64,000 nucleotides of DNA from Arctopsyche grandis (lineage: Eukaryota > Arthropoda > Insecta > Trichoptera > Hydropsychidae): positions 30,125,205 to 30,189,204 of the forward strand of contig NC_135361.1 of NCBI RefSeq assembly GCF_051622035.1, read 5' to 3'. Positions 52,601-62,960 of this stretch are shown one piece after another. Below the pieces are notes generated by a model that did no database searches, was not told the DNA's origin, and saw only the letters and a program-made list of their open reading frames with translations. The position numbers and the translations under genes were made by a program. How positions within the stretch are numbered: the first letter of the stretch is position 1; each line of letters opens with the position of its first letter.

Positions 52601-55475
52601 AAATTCCGTTGTCTGCCCGATTTCTATTTTGAAATATTACTCATTCTTGCACTTTTGAAAAAATTTCACCATTCTATTGTACTTACATATACATATATGT
52701 ATATGTATTGCGTATGCAGGACCGGCTTTAGCGCGGATTCAAGAAGGCTTCGGCTAAGGACACCATTAGGGCGCCAGCTTTGATAAGTTTCTCCTAATAT
52801 GTATGTATATCACCAAAAAAATATTTATCCCCAAAAACACTCCAGGGGTTTAGTTTTGGTCTTGTGGAAAAATATCTAAAAAAGAAAACACGTGCCGCGT
52901 ACCACTCTGTGTGTTTACCTTAAAGATGCATCACAGGGTTTCTAATTAAAAAAATGATTTTTTTCAAATTAGGAACTTTTATGGACTAGGCAAGATTAGA
53001 CGAGCCGATGATGTTATTTATTTATTTATTTTTATTTTATTTATTGAAAAATCAAAAAACAACATGATGTAGATATGTATAAAAAACAAATAGTAAATAT
53101 ATAATATATGTAACATCCAAGTCCAATAACAGATTTTTACAAAGATTATAAAAAAAATGAAAAAGATAAATATAAGGAAAACAAATGAAAAAGAAAAGAA
53201 TAAAGGCTATAACATGACATGTTATCAATTAAAAGAAATATTTTAATAGAACTGGACATGATTTCACTACAATGAATGCCAGAAATGAATTTAACAACAA
53301 ATATGGATTTTGTGATGATTTTCGTAAACATGTGTCTCAAATTTAAAACACATTTTGTAGTAATATGTATATGTATGTATGTATATTCTTTAACATACAA
53401 TGAATTCATTCATCTGCGTCGTATGCCTCTATTGTATCTAAACTCGTGTTTAATGGTTGTAATAAACTTTTAACTATTCAACTTTATTATTATTACTGAC
53501 ATCACTATATCATAATTAAAAATATCGACGGTAAAATGTTTTATTTCGTAAACATTTCATATGTGATAAGTAGACTTCGGATACTCATCAGGACAGAATT
53601 ATTTTCCTATTCCTAACTTCGCAGAAAAACGTTTTAATACTTTTTTGCTTATCTGTCATTTGTTAAGTGTATTATTTATTTATCTTTCTTCAGGGTCTTC
53701 TCATTTGCGCTCTTCACTGTATGTATGTTCGGTGGATGGAACTACTCCACCGATCGCCTTAAGTATACATTAAATTGATTACTTTATTATTATAATAATA
53801 ATTATTATCATTATATAATTATATTAATGTATGTATATATTATTTATATGGACGATGGAGATTGCACTATTCTCCCTATCGTCTGGAATAAAAAAGTTAT
53901 TACTATTATTATTATTTGGGATATTCCTAATCGGTATCCCATTTATGGTAAAAATACATTGAAAAGAAAGTATAATAAAGAGTTTAAAAAGTCGCCACCT
54001 TTCTCACAGGGAAAATTGTATTTTTAAATTTTATATTTTATTTTAAGCCAGCTAAGCCCGGCATGCGCTGCAATGCCATAATAACGCATGCAATTCCCGT
54101 TCCTGTTTCTGTTCCCATTGCGTTCCCGTCCCCATATTTCGGAAAAACGCAGGCGGCAAATACATTTGAAATTATTCAACTTTTTGTTTATTTTACCCTA
54201 ACAACGAAGGTGTCGACGCAAAAACATTTGAAATTATTGCGTTGCAATGCCACTCATTCCCTTTTTCCCCATTTTCGTTCCCGTTTCTGGGTGATTTTTT
54301 TTACAGAAACCATCGCGGACATACACACAATAATTCTTGTAAGTTTCATCGCAATCGATTAAATTATGTATATAGGAACACATACGTGACAGACAATAGA
54401 CAAACATTGATTTTTATATATACATATGTATATATGTAGATAGATTATAATAAGTTTTATTATATTTTGTCATATTTCGCCACTGAAAATCAAATTGGCC
54501 TAAAGGCGTCACATACCCTCAGTCCAGCCCTGTTTGTATGTATGTATTTATTATTATTATTATTATTATTTATTATTATTAGACTTATTTATTATTATTT
54601 ATTTATTATTATAATTATTATTATTTATTATTATTTTTATTATTTATTATCAGTAATATTTATATATTTACTTATGTATTTATTTATTTATTTTTTGTTT
54701 ACAATTTTTCAATACTTTTTTTATTATCTATATATTATTTATGTGGGCGTTGGGGATTGCACTATTCTCCTCATCGTCTGGAATAAAAGCTATTATATAT
54801 AATTATTATTATTATTATTATTATTATATATCGTCATCAAAGATTGGCGTTCGATAGATGTTATTCGCACAAAAAATAGTTCACAGTTGTCAATTTCTTA
54901 GAAAATCTAGTACTTTTTTTGCTCTCTTGCTTTGAACACTAATGGAGCGGTCTACTATTATTTGAAAAGCGCCTATCCAACATCATCATTTTCAGCTATC
55001 TTTCCTTGCTCTCGTCCTGAGAATGGCTTCAAAATAATATGGTTCCATTTTTTATATTCTGAATCAGTCAATAATTCTCATATATTTATCTTTTTCGTTA
55101 AGTCCGGTATTTATACAGGTCAGGCGAAGGTCACAACTTCGCGACCATAAATACTTGCGCTACCGTATACAAGTCTGTAATTTGGTTATTTATCCGTCGA
55201 TTTCATTAATTTATTTAAAATATTTAGATAACAAAATCCATCGGAATATCAACGGGCACAACATTGTCATATCAAAATTACCTATTACGAATGCGAGCAC
55301 CATTCGTGCAACGTGTCTTCGAGCCCGTGCTTGAGATGCACTCTGAGTACCGTGCAGTGCGCCTGGGAGTTCCCTGGCACTCGCTTGCAGCCTCCTTGCC
55401 ATCAGTATGTAGAAGAATGCAATCACTGACAGTGGTAGCAGGTAATATATGAGAGCTTTAGCAGCCACGTTACAC
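46276..55475 (-). CDS. Class A neuropeptide GPCR, CCHamide-receptor type (partial: last 3 visible exons)
   Basis: Visible exons 55282-55475, 47621-47741 and 46276-46660 splice in frame to 232 residues, from the end of extracellular loop 2 to the stop. TM5 is in AAKALIYYLLPLSVIAFFY. The third loop is basic and contains AREL-P-G-ALHG. TM6 carries the junction-spanning VFIVCFLPYHVFMLWF. TM7 is LRIIGFCLGFLNSCVNPIAL with the NPxxxY form NPIALY. A YLCC palmitoylation-type pair follows, then a Ser/Thr-rich tail. CFLPYHVFMLWF and NSCVNPIALY fit the bombesin-like insect CCHamide receptors (CCHa1-R/CCHa2-R group), which usually couple to Gq. TM1-TM4 are not found in the window and should lie upstream (higher coordinates). 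The paralogue is not decided. Confidence 0.85.
46700..47620. other. GPCR intron, nothing recognised
   Basis: Short intron between the last two exons. ORFs here are shadows or low complexity; the blocks 'aaaatcgaaaagatcat' repeat near 46935 and 46987. Confidence 0.6.
47621..47741 (-). CDS. GPCR exon with TM6 and start of TM7
   Basis: A 121-nt exon between the acceptor TTTTTTCAG and the perfect donor GTGAGT. It reads VFIVCFLPYHVFMLWF, then HFHPTAMEDYDEWWHALRII and GFCL. Phases match both neighbours (the codons for V and G are split). Confidence 0.92.
47844..48316 (+). repeat. Possible solo LTR (gypsy-like)
   Basis: Starts TGTTATGTACC and ends ...AGTTAACCA. It has a TATA box 'agtatataaactcatt', a leader-like 'ccatcgacactccgagagta' and an AATAAAAATG signal near the 3' end, the order expected of U3-R-U5. 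No exact target duplication or internal sequence was found. A free-standing promoter is the alternative. Confidence 0.4.
48574..48601. repeat. 9-bp perfect hairpin
   Basis: AAAACGGGG, 10-nt loop, CCCCGTTTT. GC-rich stem in AT-rich intron; role unknown. Confidence 0.6.
49255..49480 (+). repeat. Dispersed repeat A, copy 3
   Basis: 'ggcatttaaacaattaaaat', 'cctcgcaatatggaaaagtt', 'aagcgattaaaagatttt' and 'ggtgaaactaataaaaacct' match copies at 13.4 and 18.2 kb. Confidence 0.7.
50040..50345. other. GC-richer island in the GPCR intron
   Basis: 'ggcagctaatccccgtttcg', 'ccgagcaacatcagttcg' and 'gcaggtgccacggcaacaaa' in an otherwise AT-rich 7.5 kb intron. There is no ORF with splice support. It looks like a constrained noncoding block, a candidate enhancer. 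Confidence 0.4.
50809..51088 (+). mobile_element. SINE family 1, 5'-truncated
   Basis: From 'tttcctgttgtcacaaatct' to the 3' hairpin (ccaggaagac/gccttcctc, partly decayed) and the AAATAAAATAAAATAA tail. Confidence 0.85.
51096..51345 (-). mobile_element. SINE with a different tRNA-like head
   Basis: The minus-strand head has A-box 'gactagtggttagcat' and B-box 'gggttcgagtccc' around 51345-51260, followed by the shared body 'gatcgtttcttatcag'. The head is the same type as at 23063. It ends in the body. Confidence 0.75.
51370..51743 (-). mobile_element. SINE family 1, 3' part replaced
   Basis: The minus-strand head and body (51743-51485) are as usual. The part before the tail (51400-51485, 'gcgatatctacaccgatatg' on the minus strand) is unlike other copies. 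A 'ctatgtaaataaataaata' tail follows. Confidence 0.8.
51990..52320 (+). mobile_element. Diverged SINE
   Basis: B-box-like 'cacgggttatatccc', 'gatcgtttcttatcagag' and 'aaacggttccaacaaattg', decaying towards 52320. Confidence 0.65.
52321..53675. other. GPCR intron, no gene seen
   Basis: AT-rich; around 52720-52790 a GC-rich stretch 'ggaccggctttagcgcgg' looks like an old transposon end but has no convincing partner. Confidence 0.4.
53680..53960 (+). mobile_element. LINE 3' end, family with 'gattgcactattctcc' hairpin, copy 1
   Basis: 'gacgatggagattgcactat' then 'tctccctatcgtctgg': arms GACGAT/ATCGTC with inner GAGA/TCTC, followed by AATAAAA and a (ATT)n tail. The twin is at 54720-54835. Confidence 0.55.
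54055..54320 (+). repeat. Dispersed repeat C, copy 2
   Basis: Inverted counterpart of 32250-32545, with 'gctgcaatgccataataacg', 'cgttcctgtttctgttccc', 'acatttgaaattatt' twice, 'gcgttgcaatgccactcatt' and 'ttacagaaaccatcgcg'. Confidence 0.65.
54545..54700 (+). repeat. (ATT)n/(TTTA)n microsatellite tract
   Basis: About 150 bp of imperfect ATT, TTTA and TATT units; the 111-codon frame across it is low complexity and not a gene. Confidence 0.9.
54720..54835 (+). mobile_element. LINE 3' end, 'gattgcactattctcc' family, copy 2
   Basis: 'gggcgttggggattgcacta' 'ttctcctcatcgtctgg' AATAAAA, then (ATT)n. The outer stem is weaker than in copy 1. Confidence 0.55.
55282..55475 (-). CDS. GPCR exon with TM5 and third intracellular loop
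   Basis: Acceptor GTTCACAG before 55475; donor GTAATT after 55282. It reads CNVAAKALIYYLLPL ... ILMARRLQASARELPG ... RRHVARMVLAFVI and ends in phase 1. The upstream boundary in extracellular loop 2 (the conserved Cys is the first codon) matches a common intron position in this family. Confidence 0.88.
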
Positions 55476-55559
55476 CTGTGAACAAAATAGAAATATATTT
55501 TTAGACATCCAATAAAAGTTTCCGTTTCACTACCTGTAATCAAGGTAATTTTATTTGGG

Positions 55560-58010
55560 AATCTACCAGTGAAGAGCTTTTGAGATTCGCCCCACGTTTG
55601 GTAAGCTTAATTCACTCCATTAACAGTTTCCCATTTGCCATTACTTCGATACTAAAACGCACATAAAATGTATACATGAGTGAGCCTCAAAGGAATTCGC
55701 CATTTTTGCAAATGAGATGATGAACATTAAACGAGACTTATTTCGAATGCAAATAACATTTCATTTGAATATACATAATTAAGAGCAACAAGAGAGCTAC
55801 ATATGTACATAGTTTAAAATTCAATTGGAGTGGTATAAGAAACTTTGTAACGAGCAAACAACACAGGCAGCTGATAAATATGCTAGAACCGAATATTTCT
55901 ATAGTAAAATATATGTACATATGTATGTATGTACTCAAATTTTGAGGTCAATAACTCAACGGTGACGACTATATTGTTTTACAGTATCATATCCGATGTC
56001 TTCTTCTAATTGCTAACATCCCACTCGAGACAGTGGAATCTCGTGAGAGATAAAATCGATAGGTATATACTGTGACTGGTATGAAACGAGCAAGGTAAAA
56101 TCTAATACCTCTGAAATTGCTTCGGAATAAAACAGGTGTGTTTGCAGAGATTCGATCCAATCACGCGAAACGCTTTGGAAAATTTCTCCTTTGGCAAAGG
56201 CTTTTCGTACAACAAATTGAGATATTCGAAAATAGTTGGCGAGCGCTGCCTACAAAAACCACAATGAATATTCACATTTTCACGAAAGATTTTCTCATTT
56301 GCGAATTTCGTGATTCGATAAAATGTAAATTGTATAATTCGCAAATGAATATTTATCTATCGTACTATGTATACAAACATACATAAAACTACATTATTGC
56401 GTTGTATACGGTATTATTTTCTCAGACTATTGGTGATTTATTTACGAGCAATTTTCCGCGTTAATAAATTTTCCACTGCTAATGATATTCCGCATATTGT
56501 ACATATGTATGGTATGTAGGTACATACGATATGCATATCTTATGAAATACCATATGAATAATTTGTGTTATTATTGCCCGTTTTAGTTCTGAGAATTTTC
56601 ATGAATTTTTTCTCATCTAATCTTTGAATCAGAACACGTTGACTTTTTACGACACTGAAACGATTTGAAAATTCTCATATAGGAGAAAAGTGTTTTAATT
56701 TATATTGTCCATACATAAGCATCTGTGGAATGTCTTTTAATATGAAAGATCAGACGAATGAAAGGCCCAGTTTTCCATTTACTAGTTTTGAATGCTGTCT
56801 GTGCTAAAAACACAACTACAAAGAATGATGGCAAATCAATCAAATCTTGTATACTTTATGTAATATGCAAAGTATGATGAAAATACTAGTAATTGAATCA
56901 CAACTTGTAGGCTTCATTTATTATGAAAAGTTCGGTAAAATGTAGTAATAAGTTGTAATAAATGCTCCACGGACAAAAAATATACAAGTTATAGTCAATT
57001 TATTTTCTAAGCTACTCCAATTCAATTTGTTACTCCAATTCAAACGCATTTGCATGTCAAAAAAAATGTAGTTGACTGTTTTGACAAATTCACCCGACTC
57101 ATAATATTAATAGCAAGCCACAGTTCGGATACCTGTTCATTTCAAAGTCGTAATTCATTATACATATGTACATCTGTATATATGTATGTAGGTATAATAA
57201 ACAATTACTAGACTAAGTTGTCGATGTTGCCTTTTCCTTGTTATAAAGTATGCTAATTTAGCCTTGGGAAGATTAAATCTATGATGTCATCTAGCTACTC
57301 CTACCATGACCTATAACTGCTAATCTGTCATCTGGGTTGCCTAATTTTGTTAAATTCGCTAGCTAACCCATCTCCCATCTTACATATAATATTCCGAGTG
57401 ATTTGTAGTTACATAGAATAGAGATCATTATTCATTTTCAGAATCGTTTGCTGCAAATCGTCTTTCACTGCTACATACATACATAGATGAAGGCCTATCC
57501 CGCATGCTTCCATTAATTTATGTTCTGAGTAACACTCATACACATACATAAATATTTTTTTTCTTGCTTCATCCACGTATTTCACTTATAGCCTGCCGCA
57601 CGTATTTTTATACTCTCTTTAATTAATAGTATTACGGTATGCGTCAACTATAGTCTCCCATTTTATTGTCAATGCAGTAATAAATTCCAATTTAATAATT
57701 TTATAAAAATCATGAAAATAAATGACATAATAAATACAATCATTGAAATGCGTGTATTTTCATGTGTTATTGCGAAAATCCGCCTGTTTCCTCGGGCTCA
57801 TACTTTCTGGTTTTTACTCTAATTTTTTTATAAATTGATTTTTTGTGTATGAAATTCATACACATACACAATGAATTTACTTACTTTTTATTTGTCTATT
57901 TTATTACCAATAATTCAATAAATTGGGTACAATAAGGTGATTTTTTTAAATTCCCTTAATTTTTTATATTTTTTAAAATTGCTAATATTTTTATTACTAA
58001 CAATTTTATA
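55560..58010. other. Upstream intron/flank of the GPCR, no exon found
   Basis: I looked for TM1-TM4 coding exons on the minus strand here and found none. 57470-57520 holds a small decayed piece of the RTE-like tail repeat ('gatgaaggcctatccc'). Confidence 0.5.
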
Positions 58011-58085
58011 TGAGTTGGAGTCGGAGTTGGAGTCGGCGTTGGAGTCGCGGTTGGAGTAGGAGTCGAATCATAAGATAAAGACGAA
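58010..58085 (+). repeat. (GGAGTC GGAGTT)n short tandem repeat
   Basis: About eight imperfect 6-bp units of GGAGTC/GGAGTT near 58015-58070. Confidence 0.85.
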
Positions 58086-58379
58086 GTCGGTAAATTGTGA
58101 ACCCTGGTAAATTCATAAGTTCACGAAAAAAGGGGGAATTTTTCCTCTAAGAAAAATCAAAAATGTTGTGACCACACAATTTTTTCCACAACCCTGAGCA
58201 TATCAAGCTGAAAATTTATATTTATATTAGTTATGTACTAACCTAGAGTTGATACGGTTTTGGTCAGAATTGGTAAACCGGAAGAAGTATTTTTTTTTTA
58301 GACAATATTTCATTATTTTATTTCAACCTTTTAAATTTCCCTAGGGTAGCGCTCAATTTGTATCGAAAATGCTCTCATA

Positions 58380-58740
58380 GCCGGTATGTGTATGTTTGTT
58401 TTATTATCGATTTATGTTTTTTTATCCTTCTTATATTCTTCAAATACATAGACATAGTCGTGGGTTTGTCACATCATTTTTTTTTGTTACTTTAAATATA
58501 TTTTTTATTGAATTATTTAATATGCCATGACCCATGCGATGATAGTTCATCGTTCTTTTCACTAGTATGATTTAAGAAGCATACGCAAATTGTGTTATTA
58601 TATCACACTTTAATTGTACATATTTAATTGTACTTTAATATGTACATATGTATTTTTGATTATCGAATTTTGTTTGTTATCCTTCTTATATTCCTCAAAT
58701 ACACAGAAAAAGGTTATGGGCTGGTCACATCCGATTTTAA
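58380..58740 (+). repeat. Local duplication ~260 bp apart
   Basis: 'ttatccttcttatattc' + 'caaatacat/cagacata/gaaaa' + 'ggtttgtcacat/ggctggtcacat' occurs at 58425-58480 and again at 58678-58735, with similar flanks. Confidence 0.6.
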
Positions 58741-58890
58741 CTTTATCTATGTATGTAGTAACAATAGATGAAGTTATGTGATCATGCGAAAATTCGAACT
58801 CGAGATTTTAACTGATTCGAACTCAGAATCGATCACTGAGAAAAAAATATGTTTGTGTGTGCATCTGTGTATTTTGGGGATTTTTTGAAC
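58735..58890 (+). repeat. Dispersed repeat B, copy 2
   Basis: 'taactttatctatgtatgta', 'gtgatcatgcgaaaattcga', 'aactgattcgaactcagaat' and 'tgtgtattttggggattttt', as at 19590-19775. Confidence 0.7.
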
Positions 58891-59010
58891 ACCGTTAGTA
58901 TTATCGAACTGAAACTTAGTATCGGTTACTAAAATTCTTATCAATACAACGTACATTTTTTTCATTTAACTTAGATGATTTGCATCAGCTCACTACCTAT
59001 GTATATATCG

Positions 59011-59385
59011 ATGCGGTACAAACGATCGAAAAGCGCCAGACAGACTGAACCACAGATTAACGACACGTGTACCTTATGCGTGCGCACTGCTCGCACTTCC
59101 CGCACGTCCCGACATATCTACCCTGTATACGTTCTGTGCTTCTGATACTTTAGTTCCGAATTTTTCCTTATAAAATTATTAAAAACTCGCCAGAAAGATC
59201 CAACTCAATTTTAATAATTACCATTTTAATAATTGCATCTGTGCACATCGAAAGGTTACTCGTCATCTGATGTGCAATTTTTCATTCGTGAAGTCGAGAA
59301 TTGCGTTTGAAGCAGCCATCCAGTTAATCTGTGTTTCAATCTTTCTGGCGCTTTTCGATCGTTTGCACCAAACCCACATATATAT
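59011..59385. mobile_element. MITE with long terminal inverted repeats, copy 2
   Basis: Termini 'aaacgatcgaaaagcgccag' and 'ctggcgcttttcgatcgttt' style, related to the MITE at 40556-40864. The middle shares 'aactcgccagaaagatccaa', 'gcatctgtgcacat' and 'gaaaggttactcgtcatctg'. About 80 bp (59075-59160) has no match in copy 1. Confidence 0.75.
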
Positions 59386-59675
59386 GTACATACTAACCGT
59401 TTTTCATATGTATGCATGGTAAACGAACATTTTAATTTTTTTAATATTCAGTGCGGTGACGGTGACCCATATAGAGGTAAAGTCGGCATCCTTTATTAGT
59501 ACTTTAGAGATATTCGAAAACAGTTCCGATGGATAAAATGGGAAAAAAATAAGAAAACATTTTTTAATTTTTAAAATCTTGGTTGGATTATGGGTAATTA
59601 TCAAAGTTGGAGTCGTGCTTTTTATAGCGACTCCACAGCTATGTGCATATACAATAGCAAATAAACATATAAAGC

Positions 59676-59755
59676 CAGCAGTTTGGCTTAGTGGTAGCGT
59701 ATATATGTACATATTTAGCACCACTGAGGTCAAAGATTCGTGTCCTCGCCACTGC
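59676..59755 (+). mobile_element. SINE family 2 head, interrupted by J2 LINE
   Basis: 'agccagcagtttggcttagt' ... 'gattcgtgtcctcgccactg' 'ctgg', the same as the head at 8802. It is cut exactly at the end of the head, where LINE sequence begins. Confidence 0.8.
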
Positions 59756-60836
59756 TGGAATCAATGGTCGACTTGGGTATCACTTTTGATCCTCAATTCA
59801 CCTTTCACAACCACATCAAGATAATCGCTGACGTTTCCTTTCGTCGACTTGGATTTGTCTTGAGATATGCTAGATTATTCTCCAACCCCTTGTCTTCTCG
59901 CTTGCTTTTCAACTCGCTTGTTAGAAGTAAGCTAGAGTATAATGCAATTGTGTGGAATCCGCATGAAGCAAACTACTCTCTTATTATAGAAAAAGTGCAA
60001 AAAGCATTTCTTCGTTTTCTTTATAAGAAAGAGTATGGGTACTACCCATATCTCTATCCTACTCCTTTCCTTTTGGGCATGCTTGCGTATAATTCCCTTG
60101 AACTTCGGAGAAACTTCTCGTTAATTCGTTTCGTTCTCCAGCTATTGCGTGGTAATACGTCATGCCCGTTGTTGCTGGAATAGTTGGGACTTAATGTCCC
60201 TAATAATTATGTGCGTGGTAGACATCATCATTTAATGGTTGTACCTGCTGCTCGCACAGTTCTTTTTCGAATGGCTCCTATTCCAAGAGCTATTCGACTT
60301 CTCAATGAAATCGTTGCTGCTGTCCCTGAATGTGATATTTTCCACCTTGGGGAGCGTAGATTATCGGATATTATCTTAACATATTTATCTGGTAACCTGC
60401 GCTCATCATTACTTTCTTAATTTGAATGTGATGAATGTGTGGAATCTTAATCTACTCTCTTCCATTTGGGCCTCGCTGTGATTTTATTTTTTATTCATAT
60501 TTTGTTTTATTTTATTTTATTTTTTCTTTCTCCTTTGTACATTTTTATATACTATTTTAATTTTGCTCAGTGTAAACAAAGAATGGGATTTATGGATTTT
60601 ATTTTTAATTTTTACACTTTTGTTATTTTTTTTCTCTCTGAATGATGTATTATTTTCGTTTTGTTACTTTTTTTTTATTATTTTATTTTACCATGTTTTC
60701 TGCTTTTGCTTTTTTCCTTTATTTACAGTTTACTTGTTTTTATATCATGTTTTTATATCTTTTTCAAATGTAGGCCATTGTGGCGCATTAGGTTCTTCCT
60801 GTAATGCCACAATGGTCCAAAACTATTAAATAAATA
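59756..60836 (+). mobile_element. J2 Jockey-like non-LTR element, 5'-truncated, best copy
   Basis: Encodes the RT C-terminal region: MVDLGITFDPQFTFHNHIK, SLVRSKLEYNAIVWNPHE, KVQKAFLRFLYKKEYGYYPY, then after a single TAG (60181) LNVPNNYVRGRHHHLMVV ... FRMAPIPRAIRLLNEIV. These are typical Jockey-clade blocks, ending in the LLN motif. The 3' UTR (from 60421) ends in a 12-bp hairpin 60773-60784/60806-60817 with a 21-nt loop and an AAATAAATAAATA tail. One stop and 5' truncation make it inactive, yet it is young-looking. Confidence 0.9.
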
Positions 60837-60840
60837 AATA

Positions 60841-60985
60841 TTCTGATTGTATATGTATGTATTATTGTATTTCTGATTGTTTATGTATTCTGTATTTCGT
60901 TAACGTACACCCGTCGCATTGGAGCAAATCTGTAATTGCAAGTGTATATTGATTTGTAACAATAAAATAAAAATATGTACAAAGA
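60841..60985 (+). mobile_element. SINE family 2 3' end, right of the inserted LINE
   Basis: 'ttctgattgtatatgtatgt' ... 'cacccgtcgcattggagc' ... 'gacaat'-type tail, as at 9110-9243. The SINE body between head and this part is missing. Confidence 0.8.
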
Positions 60986-61009
60986 TTCACTTTTGGCCGA
61001 AGATTTATA

Positions 61010-61385
61010 TGGAGCGCGCGTACTGCGCGTCCCAAACAAAACATGTTATGGTAGTCAGTAGCAAAAAGGTCTGGGTGCGTATGATGTTGGTTGAGCTAGT
61101 AATAGACTCCCACTCCCAGGCGCTATCCCACTACTGCCCCCCACGAGGACTTTTGGCTGCTGGGTTTCCCCCCTGGCCCTGTGCGCCCTTCCTTAGCCAA
61201 CCTGGGGCGGTAGGGCTCCCCCCACGGCCCCATATTGATGGGGGGCTTAGTGCGGACACCCGGTCCACGTGACAGTGACCACTACCAGGAACCTCGACCT
61301 CAACACGGCCCTCAGACCCGACCTCCGGGCAGCCGGATTACAAGAGACGCCACGCTCCCAGTCGAGTTGTGAGGTTTCATTTCAA
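61010..61385. other. GC-rich block, possibly a retroelement 5' leader
   Basis: About 60% GC: 'ggagcgcgcgtactgcgcg', 'ctgggtttcccccctggcc' and 'cggacacccggtccacgtg'. Two short plus frames (60919-61272, 61269-61463) have no domain. GC-rich leaders of this type occur in some non-LTR elements. No coding part follows. Confidence 0.35.
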
Positions 61386-62465
61386 CTATATATGGTTAGA
61401 ACTCGCTTCGATGCCTGGTTAAATTTCGTCACTTTTTTTAATATACGAAGGTTATTTTTTTAATTTTTAATTATGTATAATTTTGTAACAAATTGATAAA
61501 AAAATATTATGACTCAATATCATTGTTTTTACGATGAAAATTATTTTAACGATTCCTCGTTGAAGAACTCTGCCGCCAGTTCCTTGAACCATTCGGTGGC
61601 GTTTGGTGGGCGTCGACAACGGTGTACATTTTCTGCCCAAATTTTCTTTTCAATTCGTGAAAATATGGAAATCAGCTGATATCAAATGCGAATTGTATTA
61701 AAAATGGTTCAAAACTTTTACAAAGATTCAAAATAGTTCGGCAATATTGTGTGGTTTTCGAAATAAAATAATCTAAATTACATATTTCTCTTATCAGTTT
61801 TCTTGGTATTATTATATTCAAATCTTTTATCATATGTTTATTTTGTACTTAATCTTATATACATACATAGGTAGTGGACTTATATATTATTTTTGTGTAT
61901 ATTGAATTACTGACAAACGTGTAGGTAGGATTAATATTTGCGACGAGATTGGCTCAACAATATTTAATACATATGTATTTAAATTTTAGACGCAGTGTTT
62001 CTACCTTTGTGTTTAACAATTTTTTTTTTAAATATTTAAAAAAAATTCAAACATCTCTGAAATAATTTTTAAGAAAATATTAAAAGGTACAAAATAATAA
62101 TTAAAAAAATACCGGCTATGAGATTGTTCTCGATGCACATTTGAGCGCTAGTGTATGAAAATCATCCCTTTTGGATTTTCAGTTGAACAAAAGTTTTCTT
62201 TCCGGTAGTTAGAATTTGTTAATATTTTTTTCATTACTTAATATTACCATAAATATCATAAGTACAAAATATTAAGGACACACAAACAATTTCAAAGGTC
62301 AAAATAAAATAAAGAAATATTATTTTTAAAAAAATTCTACTTTCGGCTTAGAGATTCTAACCAAAAAAACCTTATCAACTCTGATTTATTACATAAAGAA
62401 TGGAAACATAAATTTTCAGCTCGTGGTTATGTGGTAAAAAATACAAAGAATTGATCAGTTCAACA
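61386..62465. other. No gene seen
   Basis: AT-rich except for 61560-61630 ('gaaccattcggtggcgtttg'); nothing recognised. Confidence 0.5.
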
Positions 62466-62692
62466 TCATTAGCAACAACAACAAAAGGAATACATAGATA
62501 TTTGCAATGCAGTTGTAAAAGCACTCACTGAAAGAGAAATAGAACTTTCCACAATTGTATCGGTAACGACAGACGGTGCTTGCAGTATGACTGGAGAGGA
62601 AAATGGATTTATCAATTTATTTACTGAACGTATTGGACATGGACATTCCGTTATGGGTTTTCATTGGATTATACACCAGCAAGTGTTATGAT
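62466..62692 (+). pseudogene. ZBED5-like hAT transposase fragment
   Basis: Plus strand reads VKALTEREIELSTIVSVTTD then GACSMTGEENGFINLF and VMGFHWIIHQQVL, the central RNase-H-like block of ZBED5-type hAT transposases (TDGAxSMxG...FHCIIHQ). It is open over ~60 codons, then cut at 62692 by J1 LINE sequence. It covers a part not preserved in the 37-kb element. Confidence 0.85.
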
Positions 62693-62960
62693 TACCTAAA
62701 CACAATCTGCTTTAGGTCATCGACTTTAGAGAGTCTTATTATGAGCATTTATAATAATTGTAAATTGGTTTTTGAGCTCTTTTTCCTATTATGCTGTACA
62801 TTAACATTAGAATAATATAATACTATGATTACTAACCAAATTAAATTAAATTGTAAAATAGAAAATGATCGGTACATCAGTAGCTATTAAAATAGATATA
62901 AGATGTATTGGGAACATAATTTCGTAATAATAAAAAGCATTTGAAAATTAAAATCAAAAA
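62693..62960 (+). mobile_element. J1 non-LTR 3' fragment inserted in the hAT remnant
   Basis: 'attacctaaacacaatctgc' 'tttaggtcatcgacttta', 'tgatcggtacatcagtagct' and 'aataataaaaagcatttg', as in other J1 copies. Confidence 0.85.

Noticed and set aside
52715-54535. Possible transposon with ends 'caggaccggctttagc' and 'cctcagtccagccctg'
   Set aside because: The ends share only a few bases, no target duplication was found, and the interval contains several unrelated repeats.
54467-54802. 111-codon frame
   Set aside because: It is translated (ATT)n/(TTTA)n microsatellite, all Ile/Leu/Tyr.
60919-61463. Two plus-strand frames over the GC-rich block
   Set aside because: The first begins in the SINE tail and the second has no domain; GC richness alone keeps frames open.
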